The notes under the pieces are model-generated. The model was not told the origin of the DNA, did not search any database, and saw nothing but the letters and a program-made list of their open reading frames with translations. From NCBI RefSeq assembly GCF_001039355.2, contig NW_019775681.1:2861-66860 (forward strand): a DNA stretch of 64,000 bases. Direction: 5' to 3'. This document shows positions 33,761 to 45,795 of the stretch, in pieces. Numbering within the stretch: position 1 is the stretch's first letter; each line of letters begins with the position of its first letter. Made by a program: the position numbers and the translations under genes. Origin of the DNA: Lingula anatina. Lineage: Eukaryota; Brachiopoda; Lingulata; Lingulida; Lingulidae.

Positions 33761-36700
33761 AAGGAAAAGGTACCATCTCAGGGTAAAGATTGAAGCTCAT
33801 TTACTCTGTTGAAAATGGAACCATGTGCCCCAATTACATGTTTCAATACATTTGAAACTCTTGTAGGCAATGGAAAAAAAGTCAGAGACAACAGCAAGAA
33901 GTAGACTATATAATATAGTCAGTCTAGTCGACGTCTAATTAAAATCATTATACATGTATTTCAGTCCCTATTTTGGCCTTGGAACCATTAGATGTACTAA
34001 CGAGGCCCAAGCCACATGTATAACTAACGCCTAACAATTCAGTAGGCCTAAGGTGAAGAGAACAAGAACAATAATGGAATAAACAACCCGAGTTTATGCG
34101 AGGTACATATAAATCCTTGGTTAAGAATTTTGTGGGACAAAAGGGTTAACCTTAATCGCCCATTAAGTAGTTTGTCACATCGTTCGGGAGGCACGCAAAT
34201 GTAATACAATTGCAATTTGTAGGAGCGATTAGGGCCATGTAGGAACGCCGAGGGGTAGTTAAACTAGCTGATAGTAAAGATACGAGCGACACGGGAATAA
34301 AATACATTTATAAGATCGAATTAATGTGCGTCCCACCCCGACCCCCTACAGTACCTCGACAGAAAAGATTGGGACGATTACTTCATTCTTTATAAGACGA
34401 TTTACAATACGAACTAGTAAGGTAAACAGGACATCTTGACCTAACTCCATTAAAAAAAAAAAAAAAAAAAAAAAAAACGTCGCATGTGCTGACACATTTA
34501 CGGTCACCGTTGACAGGTAATAGTTATTTGGGACATTTGTCTTGTCAACCCCCCTATAGTTACTCAGGTGAGTTATCAATCTGAGTGACGATATTCAACC
34601 GTGAACGGCGTCATTTATTTCGAGCTCGTTCCATAGTCATACCGTTGCTATGTAACTGAAGCACGAGAGCACAGGTGTTGAACACAACAGAGAGACATTA
34701 TTCACGTTCAGGCCGTCACGCTGTTTAAGACAAGTTCTTTATTAAACCGTGGTTAACAAAACACCTGCCCAGTGAGAGTCTTGTGACCCAGGATCCATGC
34801 CATTAACAGCACTGTGAGACAGGAACAGGGACGCGCCATATCATCATCAGCAGCAGCATAAAAGAACTTGGGACCTCATCAAGACCTATTTCAATTGATG
34901 CCTTAATTAATGTCTTGATTAATGCCTGTTTTTTGCTAGAAGACCAAACTGAATGGCAAATCTTTCGTCATTTTCAAAAACGTACCATATAGGATGAGTT
35001 TCATTGTGTTCTGCGTATTGGAAGGACTGTAGAAGGAGGCGATTTAACCTGCTTACATGTATTTGTTATCGTTCACCATTTCAATCAAGTGTTAACTGGT
35101 GTCGATCTAAAAATCTAGGCGACAACAGGAGCACAATTTCGGCCCTATACTGTCTGCTGATTTCCCCTCTGCCAAAACTGACTGTCGCCAGTTTATACAG
35201 GAGATATACATACAGTGTATGTCAGAATGCGGAGGAAGGATTCAGCTCAAGCCGTGTAGTGGCGCGAAAAAAAGTGTGAAGATTTTCCAGGTAAGAATGT
35301 ATTCTAATTGTTTTATAATACTGTAGTATACGAATAAAGCAAAAAAAAAAAATAGATTCTCCTCTCAGATACGAGAGGAGTAAGAACGATCTTAGGCCCA
35401 TTCGACATCGAGCGCTACCAATAAATACCATGTCGGTATACATAGGTATACATTCACATATAATCTTGTGAATAAAATATAGAAGCGGACATTTATGTGC
35501 TCCACACACGGGTATGATGACTCTGTAACCATACGAAATATCTTAATGAATAAACGGAATAACCTGAGCTAGCATATTTGGCTCATTTTCGTTGTAGGCC
35601 GGCGCAGCCTCATTACTATAGTATTACGTACTGAATACTAACCCTTTCCGCGCTACAACCGCACACATATAGATTCATCATACGGCCTCTTTGCAAATGA
35701 CCCAGACGTGTGTTACCTGTGCTATACAATTAACACTGGGTGACTCAGTATGAAAATAGCGTGTACTTAAAGTTACGGCTGAAGGCACGCCACGGATCCA
35801 TATCCGGTGCTAAAACAAAACTATCTGGTTTAAACGATGTGTGCTTTAGAATGCGTTTCTATACTACCATGGGAATAAAAGGTATGTCGTTTTTCATAAT
35901 TCTGTATAGCTCTCTTTAAGAGGTCGTTGTATAATTTGTAGCCGTGAAGGAGAAAAAGAAAAGAATCATAAGGTCGGGCTTGTTTTCCCTGGATATCTTG
36001 GAGACGCTGTAGGTTTCGTAGACGACACCTCTGCATCATTTCGTTTCAACACGAAACAATAGAAACACACATAAGAACTTACTAAGAGGCAGATCATTTT
36101 ATCTTACTGTTTTTGATTAAACTAGAATGAATTTTGGTACAACACAAGCGGTCATAACCATTAAAATACATAAATCACAATACGTGTGATGCATGAATCA
36201 ACAGCGTCTATCACATAGAAATAAAAATAGTAAAATTTAGCAGATATATTCTCAGTGAGACTTTCACTGAAATGCATTTTGCGGAGTCATTAAGATTGCG
36301 CTGTAACAACTATAGTAGCCTCCCAAGCGATGTAGGGCTCAAGGTAGGCCTACTGGTACACAGTATGATAGCGGAGATAACGATAAACTCTACCCTTGGA
36401 GCACGAACTGCCACCGCTAGAGGGGGTATTTATATTCCCTATATAACACTGCTCATATATTTACAACAGTAGCCAACAAAGAGTTTATATTACATTAAGA
36501 GACATGGGACCCAACGCTGAGACAGGTTTACGGGGATAACAGTTTCATTTTGGCCAAAAATGGATATCCCGGGGGTTAACGACAATTTTGCTATACTTTC
36601 CAATATGTAATGAATCCGTTCCGACATTCAAAGTTTATTGACACACAAAGTAATAACAAATGAATTCTTAGAAAATCGATTATCAGGTCATTTTCTTATT

Positions 36701-37408
36701 GTTTATACAGCAAAGTAATCATTTGTAAGGACATTAAGTACGATATCTATGATTCTTATTTCCACACATATCGAATTTTTTATATTTTAATATATTTGAA
36801 CACAGCCATAACTGACAATATGACAATTTTACTCTAACTTTCCCATGTGCAGAAAGAATCTTAGGGAAAAAGTGAAAAATAAACTTGTATGCTGTGTCAA
36901 GGATCGAGGTATAACACAGAGATTTATTGGTCGACTTGCCGCACGCCCGCTGATCACGTGACAGATTAGCCGCAAGGATTGAGTTGACGAAGCACTTGTT
37001 GCGGAAGTGAATAAATTATGGTCTTAGTGGACACACGCTTGTTACTGTAGCTTTATTTGTCTGAGAAAAAAGTTATGGGGGAGTATCAATATCTAGTTAT
37101 TCAGACGCGAAATCACCTTTCACGTGATGGAGGCCTGTTTGTAAATAATTTCCATTAATTATAGGGCCTACAGTGTTCAAGTTAAGAAACCTGAAAACTG
37201 TGTTTTACCAAATGGCAAATTATTTAAAAAAGACATTCAGCATTATTGATCTCTATGCCTCGTTCTACCTTGCAGATTCGTACTTTTACCGGTATATCTT
37301 TCCAGATATGAAAACAGACCATATGAACACCCCCCTCTTCTCAACGCATCCACTTTGGGGGCACGTGACACAACATTCCCAGGAACCACTGTCTTAAACC
37401 TCGTTGCC
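33761..37408. other. Intergenic region before the chitin-binding gene
   Basis: A poly-A run lies at 34452-34476. From 34798 the sequence is the first copy of a 4.35-kb duplication. A candidate 5' UTR exon ends AAGATTTTCCAG/GTAAGAA at about 35290 (second copy about 39654). A MITE fragment lies at 36526-36650. No protein-coding exon was recognised. Confidence 0.45.
36526..36650. mobile_element. Partial AGGGATAA-type MITE
   Basis: GGGATAACAGTTTCATTTTG, GGCCAAAAATGGAT and CATTCAAAGTTTATTG match one end of the 58289-58633 element. The rest is missing or diverged. Its second copy is at 40915-41030. Confidence 0.6.
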
Positions 37409-37610
37409 ATGGTAGCCAAACATTTCGTGCAGGACGCTGGGCAGGCCTCCAGTGATGCTCTACGGATCACGTCAGAGAGCTGCTCGTCCTCTAGGAGACT
37501 GCGACTCAGGCGCTGGGCCCCCAATATCGTCCTGTCAGTGTTGGTACTGGTGGCGCTGGCCACGGTGTTGGTACTGGTCGGCATACTGCTGACAAGACAG
37601 AGTGATCAAG
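37409..37610 (+). CDS. First coding exon (cytoplasmic tail and TM) of the chitin-binding type II membrane protein, copy 1
   Basis: The ATG at 37409 lies in GCCATGG, a near-ideal initiation context. The exon encodes a 38-residue basic N-terminus with RRLRLRR just before a hydrophobic segment (IVLSVLVLVALATVLVLVGI, residues about 40-59), then TRQSDQ, and ends in phase 1 at a GTAGGT donor. There is no signal-peptide cleavage pattern, and the positive charges precede the helix, so a type II (N-in) orientation is expected. It joins in phase to the exon at 44393. A second copy is at 41779-41980. The donor is immediately followed by a 46-bp minisatellite. Confidence 0.72.
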
Positions 37611-38389
37611 GTAGGTTGTATATCTACACCACTGGTGACAAGACGTAGTAGGTTGTATATCTACACCACTGGTGACAAGACAGAGTGAACAAGGTAAGTT
37701 GTATATCAACACCACTGGTGACAAGACAGAGTGATCAAGGTAGGTTGTATATCTACACCACTGGTGACAAGACAGAGTGATCAAGGTAGGTTGTATAGCC
37801 ACACCACTGGTGACAAGACAGAGTGATCAAGGTAGGTTGTATATCTACACCACTGCTGACAAGACAGAGTGATCAAGGTAGGTTGTATATCCACACCACT
37901 GGTGACAAGACAGAGTGATCAAGGTAGGTTGTATATCTACACCACTGGTGACAAGACAGAGTGATCAAGGTAGGTTGTATAGCTACACCACTGGTGACAA
38001 GACAGAGTGATCAAGGTAGGTTGTATAGCTACACCACTGGTGACAAGACAGAGTGATCAAGGTAGGTTGTATATCTACACCACTGGTGACAAGACAGAGT
38101 GATCAAGGTAGGTTGTATAGCCACACCACTGGTGACAAGACAGAGTGATCAAGGTAGGTTGTATATCTACACCACTGGTGACAAGACAGAGTGATCAAGG
38201 TAGGTTGTATATCAACACCACTGGTGACAAGACAGAGTGATCAAGGTAGGTTGTATAGCAACACCTCTGGTGACAAGACAGGGTGATCAAGGTAGGTTGT
38301 ATATCTACACCACTGGTGACAAGACAGAGTGATCAAGGTAGGTTGTATAGCAACACCACTGCTGACAAGACAGAGTGATCAAGGTAGGT
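37591..38389. repeat. 46-bp minisatellite, about 17 copies, repeating an exon end and its splice donor
   Basis: Each unit contains GACAAGACAGAGTGATCAAG followed by GTAGGTTGTATA and TCTACACCACTGGT. The first 20 bases are the last codons of the preceding exon and GTAGGT is its donor, so the array holds many copies of a functional-looking 5' splice site. The second copy of the region has a more broken array at 41961-42715. Confidence 0.93.
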
Positions 38390-38549
38390 ATCTGATGCAG
38401 ATTATGCAGGGAGATGACAATAGGTGATGACATAAACAATCCATTTGTCAGGAAATAACCTTGTAGCGTCGAGCTTCATACAGTGTATAAACCGTTTAGC
38501 ATTTATATTTCTTTTTCCTAAAAAGACCAGGGATTGTGCAGTACACGAA

Positions 38550-38830
38550 AGACATTATGATAATAAGACCCCATTCCCATTGGGGCCATCGGTCTACGTG
38601 GATCGGCCCAAATTTACAAGGACTCTCGCTAAGTGCAATCAGCTTAACGGAATGACACGCCTCCTCTTGTTTCCAACATATTCTTATTACCAACTTTTCT
38701 GAATTCTATTTAACGCCAGGAAAAGGTGTGTTATTCAGTTAATCTGATTGCAATCAGCAAGAGTCCCTATATACACAGAGTTGGGCCGATCCATGAAGAC
38801 TGGTGGTGTCTATGGGGATGGGGCCTAAAA
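38550..38830. mobile_element. Foldback MITE (GATCG-arm family)
   Basis: The left arm (ACCCCATTCCCATTGGGGCC, GTGGATCGGCCCAAAT, CTCGCTAAGTGCAATCAGCT) and right arm (TGCAATCAGCAAGAGTCCCT, GTTGGGCCGATCC, GGGGATGGGG) are inverted copies. The second copy is at 42890-43160. Confidence 0.7.
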
Positions 38831-39160
38831 TAGAGAGTGAATATGAAATTGCAAAGAAGACAGCACTTGGTTTCAGTAGAGTGGATTTGAAAGAGATAAA
38901 AAAAACATCCCCGTGGTAACTATAGTTTAACCATGTTATCGCTGCCCGTGCACTTGTCTGCCTGTTTATTAATGTTATCATTATCATACAAACCAAAGGG
39001 AACTTATCTTTTTATGAATGCGTGTTCAACAAAGCGACGCAAAATGAAGAGAGAGGCGGACTTGAACTTTACATGGCTGTGATATAGGACATTTTCAAAG
39101 ACTTGTAGGGGATTTTTTTCACAATGCAAATTTTGAAAAAAACAAAAACACAGACTAAAG

Positions 39161-39161
39161 N
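39161..39161. other. Single-N assembly gap between duplicate copies
   Basis: The sequence before it ends at the same point as the second copy (about 43493), and the sequence after it restarts at the equivalent of 34798. Confidence 0.92.
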
Positions 39162-39164
39162 ACA

Positions 39165-42100
39165 ATGCCATTAACAGCACTGTGAGACAGGAACAGGGAC
39201 GCGCCATCATCATCAGCAGCAGCATAAGAGAACTTGGGACCTCATCAAGACCTATTTCAAATGATGCCTAAATTAATGTCTTGATTAATGCCTGTTCTTT
39301 GCTAGAAGACCAAACTGAATGGCAAATCTTTCGTCAATATCAAAAACGTACCATATAGGATGAGTTTCATTGTGTTCTGCGTATTGGAAGGACTGTAGAA
39401 GGAGGCGATTTAACCTGCTTACAGGTATTTGTTAGCGTTCATCATTTCAATCAAGCGTCAACTGGTATCGATCTAAAAATCTAGGCGACAACAGGAGCAT
39501 AATTTTGGCCCTACTGTCTGCCGATTTCCCCTTTGCCAAAACTGACTGTCGCCAGTTTATACAGGAGATATACATACAGTGTATGTCAGAATGCGGAGGA
39601 AGGATTCAGCTCAAGCCGTGTAGTGGCGCGAAAAAAAGTGTGAAGATTTTCCAGGTAAGAATTCATTCTAATTGTTTTATAAAACTGTAGTATAAGAATA
39701 AAGCAAATAAAAAAAATAGATTCTCTTCCCAGAGACGAGAGGAGTAAGAACGATCTTAGGCCCATTCGACATCGAGCGCTACCAATAAATACCATGTCGG
39801 TATACAAAGGTATACATTCACATATAATCTTGTGAATAAAATACAGAAGCGGACATTTATGTGCTCCACACACGGGTATGATGACTCTGTAACCATACAA
39901 AATATCTTAATGAATAAATGGAATAACCTGAGCTAGCATATTTGGCTCATTTAATTCGTTGTAGGCCGGCGCAGCCTCATTACTATAGTATTACGTACTG
40001 AATACTAACCCTTTCCGCGCTATAACCGCACACATACATAGATTCATCATACGGCCTCTTTACAAATGACCCAGACGTTTGTTACCTGTGCTATACAATT
40101 AACTCTGGGTGACTCAGTATGAAATGATAGCGTGTACTCAAAGTTACGGCTGAAGGCACGCCACGGATCCATATCCGGTGCTAAAACAAAACTATCTGGT
40201 TTAAACGATGTGCGCTTTAGAAGGCGCTTCTATACTACCATGGGAATAAAAGGTATGTCGTTTTTCATAATTCTGTATAGCTCTAGGAATAGAAGGTCGT
40301 CGTATAATTTGTAGCCGTGAAAGAGAAAAAGAAAAGAGTCATAGGGTCGGGCTTGTTTTCCCTGGATATCTTGGAGACGCTGTAGGTTTCGTAGACGACA
40401 CCTCTGCATCATTTCGTTTCAACACGAAACAATAGAAACACACACAAGAACTTACGAAGAGGCAGATCATTTTATCTTACTGTTTTTGATTAAACTAGAA
40501 TAAATTTTGGTACAACACTTAACCATAACCATAACCATAACCATTTAAAGACATAAATCACAATACGTGTGATGCATGAATCAACAGCGTCTATCACATA
40601 GAAATAAGAATAGTAAAATTTAGCAAATATATTCTCAGTGAGACTTTCACTGAAATGCATTTTGCGGAGTCATTAAGATTGCGCTGTAACAACTATAGTA
40701 GCCTCCCAAGCGATGTAGGGCTCACAGTAGGCCTACTGGTATACAGTACCGGTATGATAGCGGAGATAACGATAAACTCTACCCTTGGAGCACGAACTGC
40801 CACCGCTAGAGGGGGTATTTATATTCCCTATATAACACTGCTCATATATTAACAACAGTAGCCAACAAAGAGTTTATATTACATTAAGAGACATGGGAGC
40901 CAACGCTGAGACAGGTTTACAGGGATAACAGTTTCATTTTGGCCAAAAATGGATTTTCCTGGGGTTAACGACAATTTTGCTATACTTGCCAATGGGTAAT
41001 GAATCCGTTACGACATTCAAAGTTTATTGACACACAAAGTAACAACAAATAAAAATTTTCTTAGAAAATCGATTATCAGGTCATTTTTTTATTGTTTATA
41101 AAGCAAAGTAGTAATTTGTAAGGACAATAAGTACGATATCTATGATTCTTATTTCCACACATATCGAATTTTTTTTTTAATATATTTGAACACAGCCATA
41201 ACTGACAATATGGCAATTTTACTCTAACTTTCCCATGTGCAGAAAGAATCTTAAGGAAAAAGTGAAAAATAAACTTGTATGCTGTGTCAAGGATCGAGGT
41301 ATAACACAGAGATTTATTGGTCGACTTGCCGCACGCCCGCTGATCACGTGACAGATTAGCCGCAAGGATCGAGTTGACGAAGCACTTGTTGCGGAAGTGA
41401 ATAAATTATGGCCTTAGTGGACGCACGCTTGTTACTGTGGCTTTATTTGTCTGAGAAAAAAGTTATGGGGGAGTATCAATATCTAGTTATTCAGGCGCGA
41501 AATCACCTTTCACGTGATGGAGGCCTGTTTGTAAATAATTTTCATTAGAAACCTGAAAACTGTGTTTTACCAAATGGCAAATTATTAAAAAAAAAAAAAA
41601 AAACATTCAGCATTATTGATCTCTATGCCTCGTTCTACCTAGCAGATTCGTACTTTTACCGGTATATCTTTCCAGATATGAAAACAGACCATATGAACAC
41701 CCCCCTCTTCTCAACGCATCCATTTTGGGGGCACGTGACACAACATTCCCAGGAACCACTGTCTTAAACCTCGTTGCCATGGTAGCCAAACATTTCGTGC
41801 AGGACGCTGGGCAGGCCTCCAGTGATGCTCTACGGATCACGTCAGAGAGCTGCTCGTCCTCTAGGAGACTGCGACTCAGGCGCTGGGCCCCCAATATCGT
41901 CCTGTCAGTGTTGGTCCTGGTGGCGCTGGCCACGGTGTTGGTACTGGTCGGCGTACTGCTGACAAGACAGAGTGATCAAGGTAGGTTTTATATCTACACC
42001 ACTGCTGACAGTAATCAAGTAGGTTGTATAGCCACACCACTGGTGACAAGACAGTGATAAAGGTAGGTTATATAGCCACACCACTGGTGACAGGGCATAG

Positions 42101-43493
42101 TAGGTTGTATAGCCACACCACTGGTGACAAGACAGTGATCAAGGTAGGTTGTATATCTACATCTCTGGTGACAAGACAGAGTGACCAAGGTAGGTTATAT
42201 AGCCACACCACTGGTGACAAGACTTAGTAGGTTGTATATCTTCACCACTGGTGACAAGACAGAGTAATCAAGGAAGGTTGTATGGCAACACCACTGGTGA
42301 CGAGACAGAGTGATCAAGGTAGGTTGTACAGCAACACCACCTGTGACAAGACATAGTAGGTTGTATATCTACACCACTGGTGACAAGACATAGTAGGTTG
42401 TATAGGAACACCACTGGTGACAAGACAGAGTGATCAAGGTAGGTTGTATAGCAACACCCCTGGTGACAAGACTTAGTAGGTTGTATATCTACACCACTGG
42501 TGACAAGACAGAGTGATCAAGGTAGGTTGTATAGCAACACCACTGGTGACAAGACTTAGTAGGTGGTATATCTACACCACTGGTGACAGGACAGAGTAAT
42601 CAAGGTATGTTGTATGGCAACACCACTGGTGACAAGACAGAGTGCTCAAGGTAGGTTGTATAGCAACACCACTGGTGACAAGACTGCTGACAAGACAGAT
42701 CGGGTTATCAAGGTAGGTATCTGATGCAGATCTATGCAAGGAGATGACAATAGGTGATACACATAAACAATGCATTTGTCAGGAAATAACTCTTGTAGCG
42801 TCGAGCTTCATACAATGTATAAACCGTTTAGCATTTCTTTTTCCTAAAAAGAACAGGGCTTGTACCGGTACAGTACACGGAAGACATTATAATAATAATA
42901 AGACCCCATTCCCATAGGGACCATCGGTCTACGTGGATCGACCCAAATCTACAGGGACTCTCGCTAAGTGCAATCAGCTTAACGGAATGACACGTCTCCT
43001 CTTGTTTCCAACATATTCTTATTATCACCAACTTTTCTGAATTCTACTTAACGCCAGGAAAAGGTGTGTTATTCAGTTAATCTGATGGCAATCAGCAAGA
43101 GTCCCTACACAGAGTTGGGCCGATCCATGAAGACTGATGGTGTCAATGGGGATGTGGCCTAAGATAGAGAGTGAATACGAAATTGCAAAGAAGACAGCAC
43201 TTGGTTTCAGTAGAGTGGATTTGAAAGAGATAAAAAAACATCCTCGTGGTTACTATAGTGTAACCATGTTATCGCTGCCCGTGCACTTGTCTGCCTGTTT
43301 ATTAATGTTATCATTATCATACGAACCAAAGGGAACTTATCTTTTTATGAATGCGTGTTCAACAAAGCGACGCAAAATGAAGAGAGAGGCGGACTTAAAC
43401 TTTACATGGCTGTGATTTAGAACATTTTCAAAGACTTGTAGGGGATTTTTTTCACCATGCAAATTTTGAAAAAAACAAAAACACAGACTGAAG
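39165..43493. repeat. Second copy of the 4.35-kb direct duplication
   Basis: It is equivalent to 34798-39155. It differs by scattered substitutions, small indels, an AACCAT repeat at 40518-40544 and a differently arranged minisatellite. Confidence 0.9.
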
Positions 43494-45795
43494 GCATAAA
43501 AACGACATGATGTAAAAGATTGAAGTCCATCATTTTTTTCATGGACATTTCATATGAATATAAAGGAGCGTTCTCATAAAACCACTGACTAGCTGGATCG
43601 ATCTAAATACGCGGGGCTTCTCGCTATTTTAAGTGCTTTCAGCGTTAGCGGCCTAAATGTATGGCACGCCTACTGAAGCTGCTAAGGGGTAATTAACGAG
43701 AGTCAACTACCCCCTAGTTACTCAATTAAGCTGATTACACTTAAAAAAAAACTTTAGCAAGAAATCCCACAGAGTTATTTTAGATAGACCCAGCTAGTAT
43801 GATGGGTTTATGGGAACGCAGTCTAACAAACATATAAGTGCGCTTGAGTGACCGAGTACCTTGTAACCTTTGCATATCTTTGGCAGATCCATGAATATCA
43901 TCGTCAAGTCATGTACACGCTTTGATGTGATTATTAGACCATTAGCTCAAGGTTGATATCCCTTAACTCGAAAAGGCTGGTTTCGGTGAATAAATAATAG
44001 TAACGATAACATATTTGCGGTGGGTTTGATATGGTAAATAGACACGGAGAACAAAACGATGGTTATAATACACGTATATCTGCAATTTTAAGAATTGTGA
44101 TTATTGTAAACATGCCGTTTCACCATTTTTTTAATTTTTAAAGTCAGTTTAAGTGTATAAAGTGTTTTTAAAAAAGTAAATGCTTAAATAGATAAGCTTC
44201 TGTTGTTACCTCAATAAACATCTGACATTCTATGCTCCAGGTAAAAAAAAACTTGTTTACGACCTACTACTGTACGTGCCTGTAGAGTAGCCTATTAATA
44301 AGTTGCTGTGCACTTTAACTTGGAAGTATAAATTGAAGAGTGGAAGGAACCAAACAACATAAACTGTTTGAACGATATTATTCTTTTTGCAGGCTCTGTG
44401 GCTCCCAGCAGCTTGTCAAAAGGGGAAAGAACCGGTGACGGATTTCCGTGTGAAATGAAAAATGGATTCTACCCATCATCGAGTGACTGTCAAAAATATT
44501 ACCACTGTGTCAACGGCACTGCCCACATGTTTAGCTGTGGAGAAAACAGGATGTGGTCTCAAGCCGACAGCGCATGCGTCGCTTACGTCGCCGCCGCCTG
44601 CGCTCCATCTACCGTCGGAACGTCCAAGGCGCCAATTATCACGCGCTCGACGTCGTCTCTGAGGTCAAAGTTCACCAAGACATCAGGAGGCTCGTCTGAG
44701 TGTGGAACGCCTAATGGATTCTTCGCAAATCCACGAGACTGCACATCTTTTTACACCTGTCTCGAGGGTCGCGTGCAAGCCACGGGGACTTGTTCCAGCG
44801 GACGCATGTGGAGCCAGAGGCACCTTCGCTGTGTGGATTTAGACCTAAGGCTATGTTTCACCGATAATCAGGCCCCAGCTGAGGGAAACACAACCCCTCC
44901 ACCAGTAAACATGGACAAAAAGGTCACTGGAGACCCTTCGTATATGTGTGAACGGGCTCCTGTCTTGGTCCCCGTGGACAATGACTGTCGCAAATATGTC
45001 GTCTGCCTTGAGGTGGGGACGCATGGGCGCCATTTTCAGTGCCCCCAGGGGACCGTGTGGAGACAATCAGAGCGCGCATGCGCTTCAGAGACGACAGAGA
45101 GCGCTATTTTCTGTGAAAGACATTCCAACATAACGCAGCCTGTGTCTTCTGAAAGTACGGCCACGTCAATTCCGTCATCAGATTCACATAAGCAGAAGAC
45201 CAAGTTGGTAACGACTGTGGCGCCCCCTGTCTCACCCTCTCGTGTATTACGATTGCCTAGCAAAGCGAGAGCAAGCACAACGGACCAATCAACTGTCACA
45301 TTACATTCCAGGATTCAGACTAAGCCAAAAATGAAAAAGGGAGAGAGAACAATGACTAATGAAAATGCACTGAATAAAACAGCAAACGTTACTAACAGTC
45401 CAGAGACACTCTGTAAGGAAAACGGATTCTGGGCGCATCCGACCGATTGCAGGAAATTTCTCATGTGTATTCATGACGCGGTATGGGGCACGGTCCTCAC
45501 CTGCCCAAACCACACGATGTGGAGCCAGGATTCTCGCGCATGCGTGGAATACAACATCGACGGTTGCCATCGCAACCTCGTTGCATTAAGAACAACGCCA
45601 TCTACCGTCCAGTTCACCAACCCACCATTTGTATGCCCCAGCACGGGTAAATTTCCCGCTCTTGATTCTTGCCGGAAGTATGTGATATGTTACGGGGCTG
45701 GATTACAAGGCTATTATGTGAATTGCCCTTCAGGGTTAGTTTGGAACGACGAGAAAGACATGTGCTATCCATATGACCCAAGCTTTTGTGGATAA
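41779..45795 (+). CDS. Type II membrane protein with five chitin-binding (CBM14/peritrophin-A) domains
   Basis: Two exons, 41779-41980 and 44393-45795, join in phase 1 (G plus GC gives Gly68) to 534 residues; the first-copy exon 37409-37610 could be used instead. After a TM segment (about residues 40-59) come five six-cysteine peritrophin-A domains at about 87-137, 171-222, 253-308, 408-459 and 482-533. Each holds the full set of six cysteines and mostly the pattern C-x-NGF, DC-x-K-x-Y/F, C and W. A Ser/Thr/Lys-rich linker (about 310-405) separates domains 3 and 4. CBM14 domains bind chitin and are usual in secreted matrix, gut or shell proteins; here the N-terminal anchor would display them at the cell surface (inference). 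The upstream ATG of exon 2 would lack the anchor. The gene ends at TAA 45793-45795. Confidence 0.82.
41961..42715. repeat. 46-bp minisatellite, second copy, irregular
   Basis: Same unit as 37591-38389, but many units are shortened (GACAAGACTTAGTAGGTTGT), so spacing varies. Confidence 0.9.
43568..43822. mobile_element. Foldback MITE (GATCGATCTA family)
   Basis: The left arm GCGTTCTCATAAAACCACTG...AGCTGGATCGATCTAAATA is mirrored by TATTTTAGATAGACCCAGCT...GGTTTATGGGAACGC. The centre carries AAGGGGTAATTAAC-like sequence, as in the copies at 17164 and 51822. Confidence 0.75.
43823..44392 (+). other. End of the intron before the CBM14 exon
   Basis: Unique AT-rich sequence ending in the acceptor TTCTTTTTGCAG at 44392. 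No other exon was recognised. Confidence 0.6.

Larger units (their letters stand above)
34798..39155. repeat. First copy of a 4.35-kb direct duplication
   Basis: It matches 39165-43493 nearly base for base, with small indels and a different minisatellite length. The two copies are separated by a single N at 39161, which suggests two alleles placed in tandem. Confidence 0.9.

Noticed and set aside
37591-38389. Regularly spaced repeats that could look like a CRISPR array
   Set aside because: The units are head-to-tail copies of one 46-bp sequence with no unique spacers, and the genome is animal nuclear DNA.
40518-40544. Telomere-like AACCATAACCATAACC
   Set aside because: Only about four units, not the animal TTAGGG repeat, and absent from the sister copy; a simple microsatellite.
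44948-45299. Alternative-frame open frames of 61-87 codons over the CBM14 exon
   Set aside because: Shadows of the 467-codon frame that carries all five six-cysteine domains.
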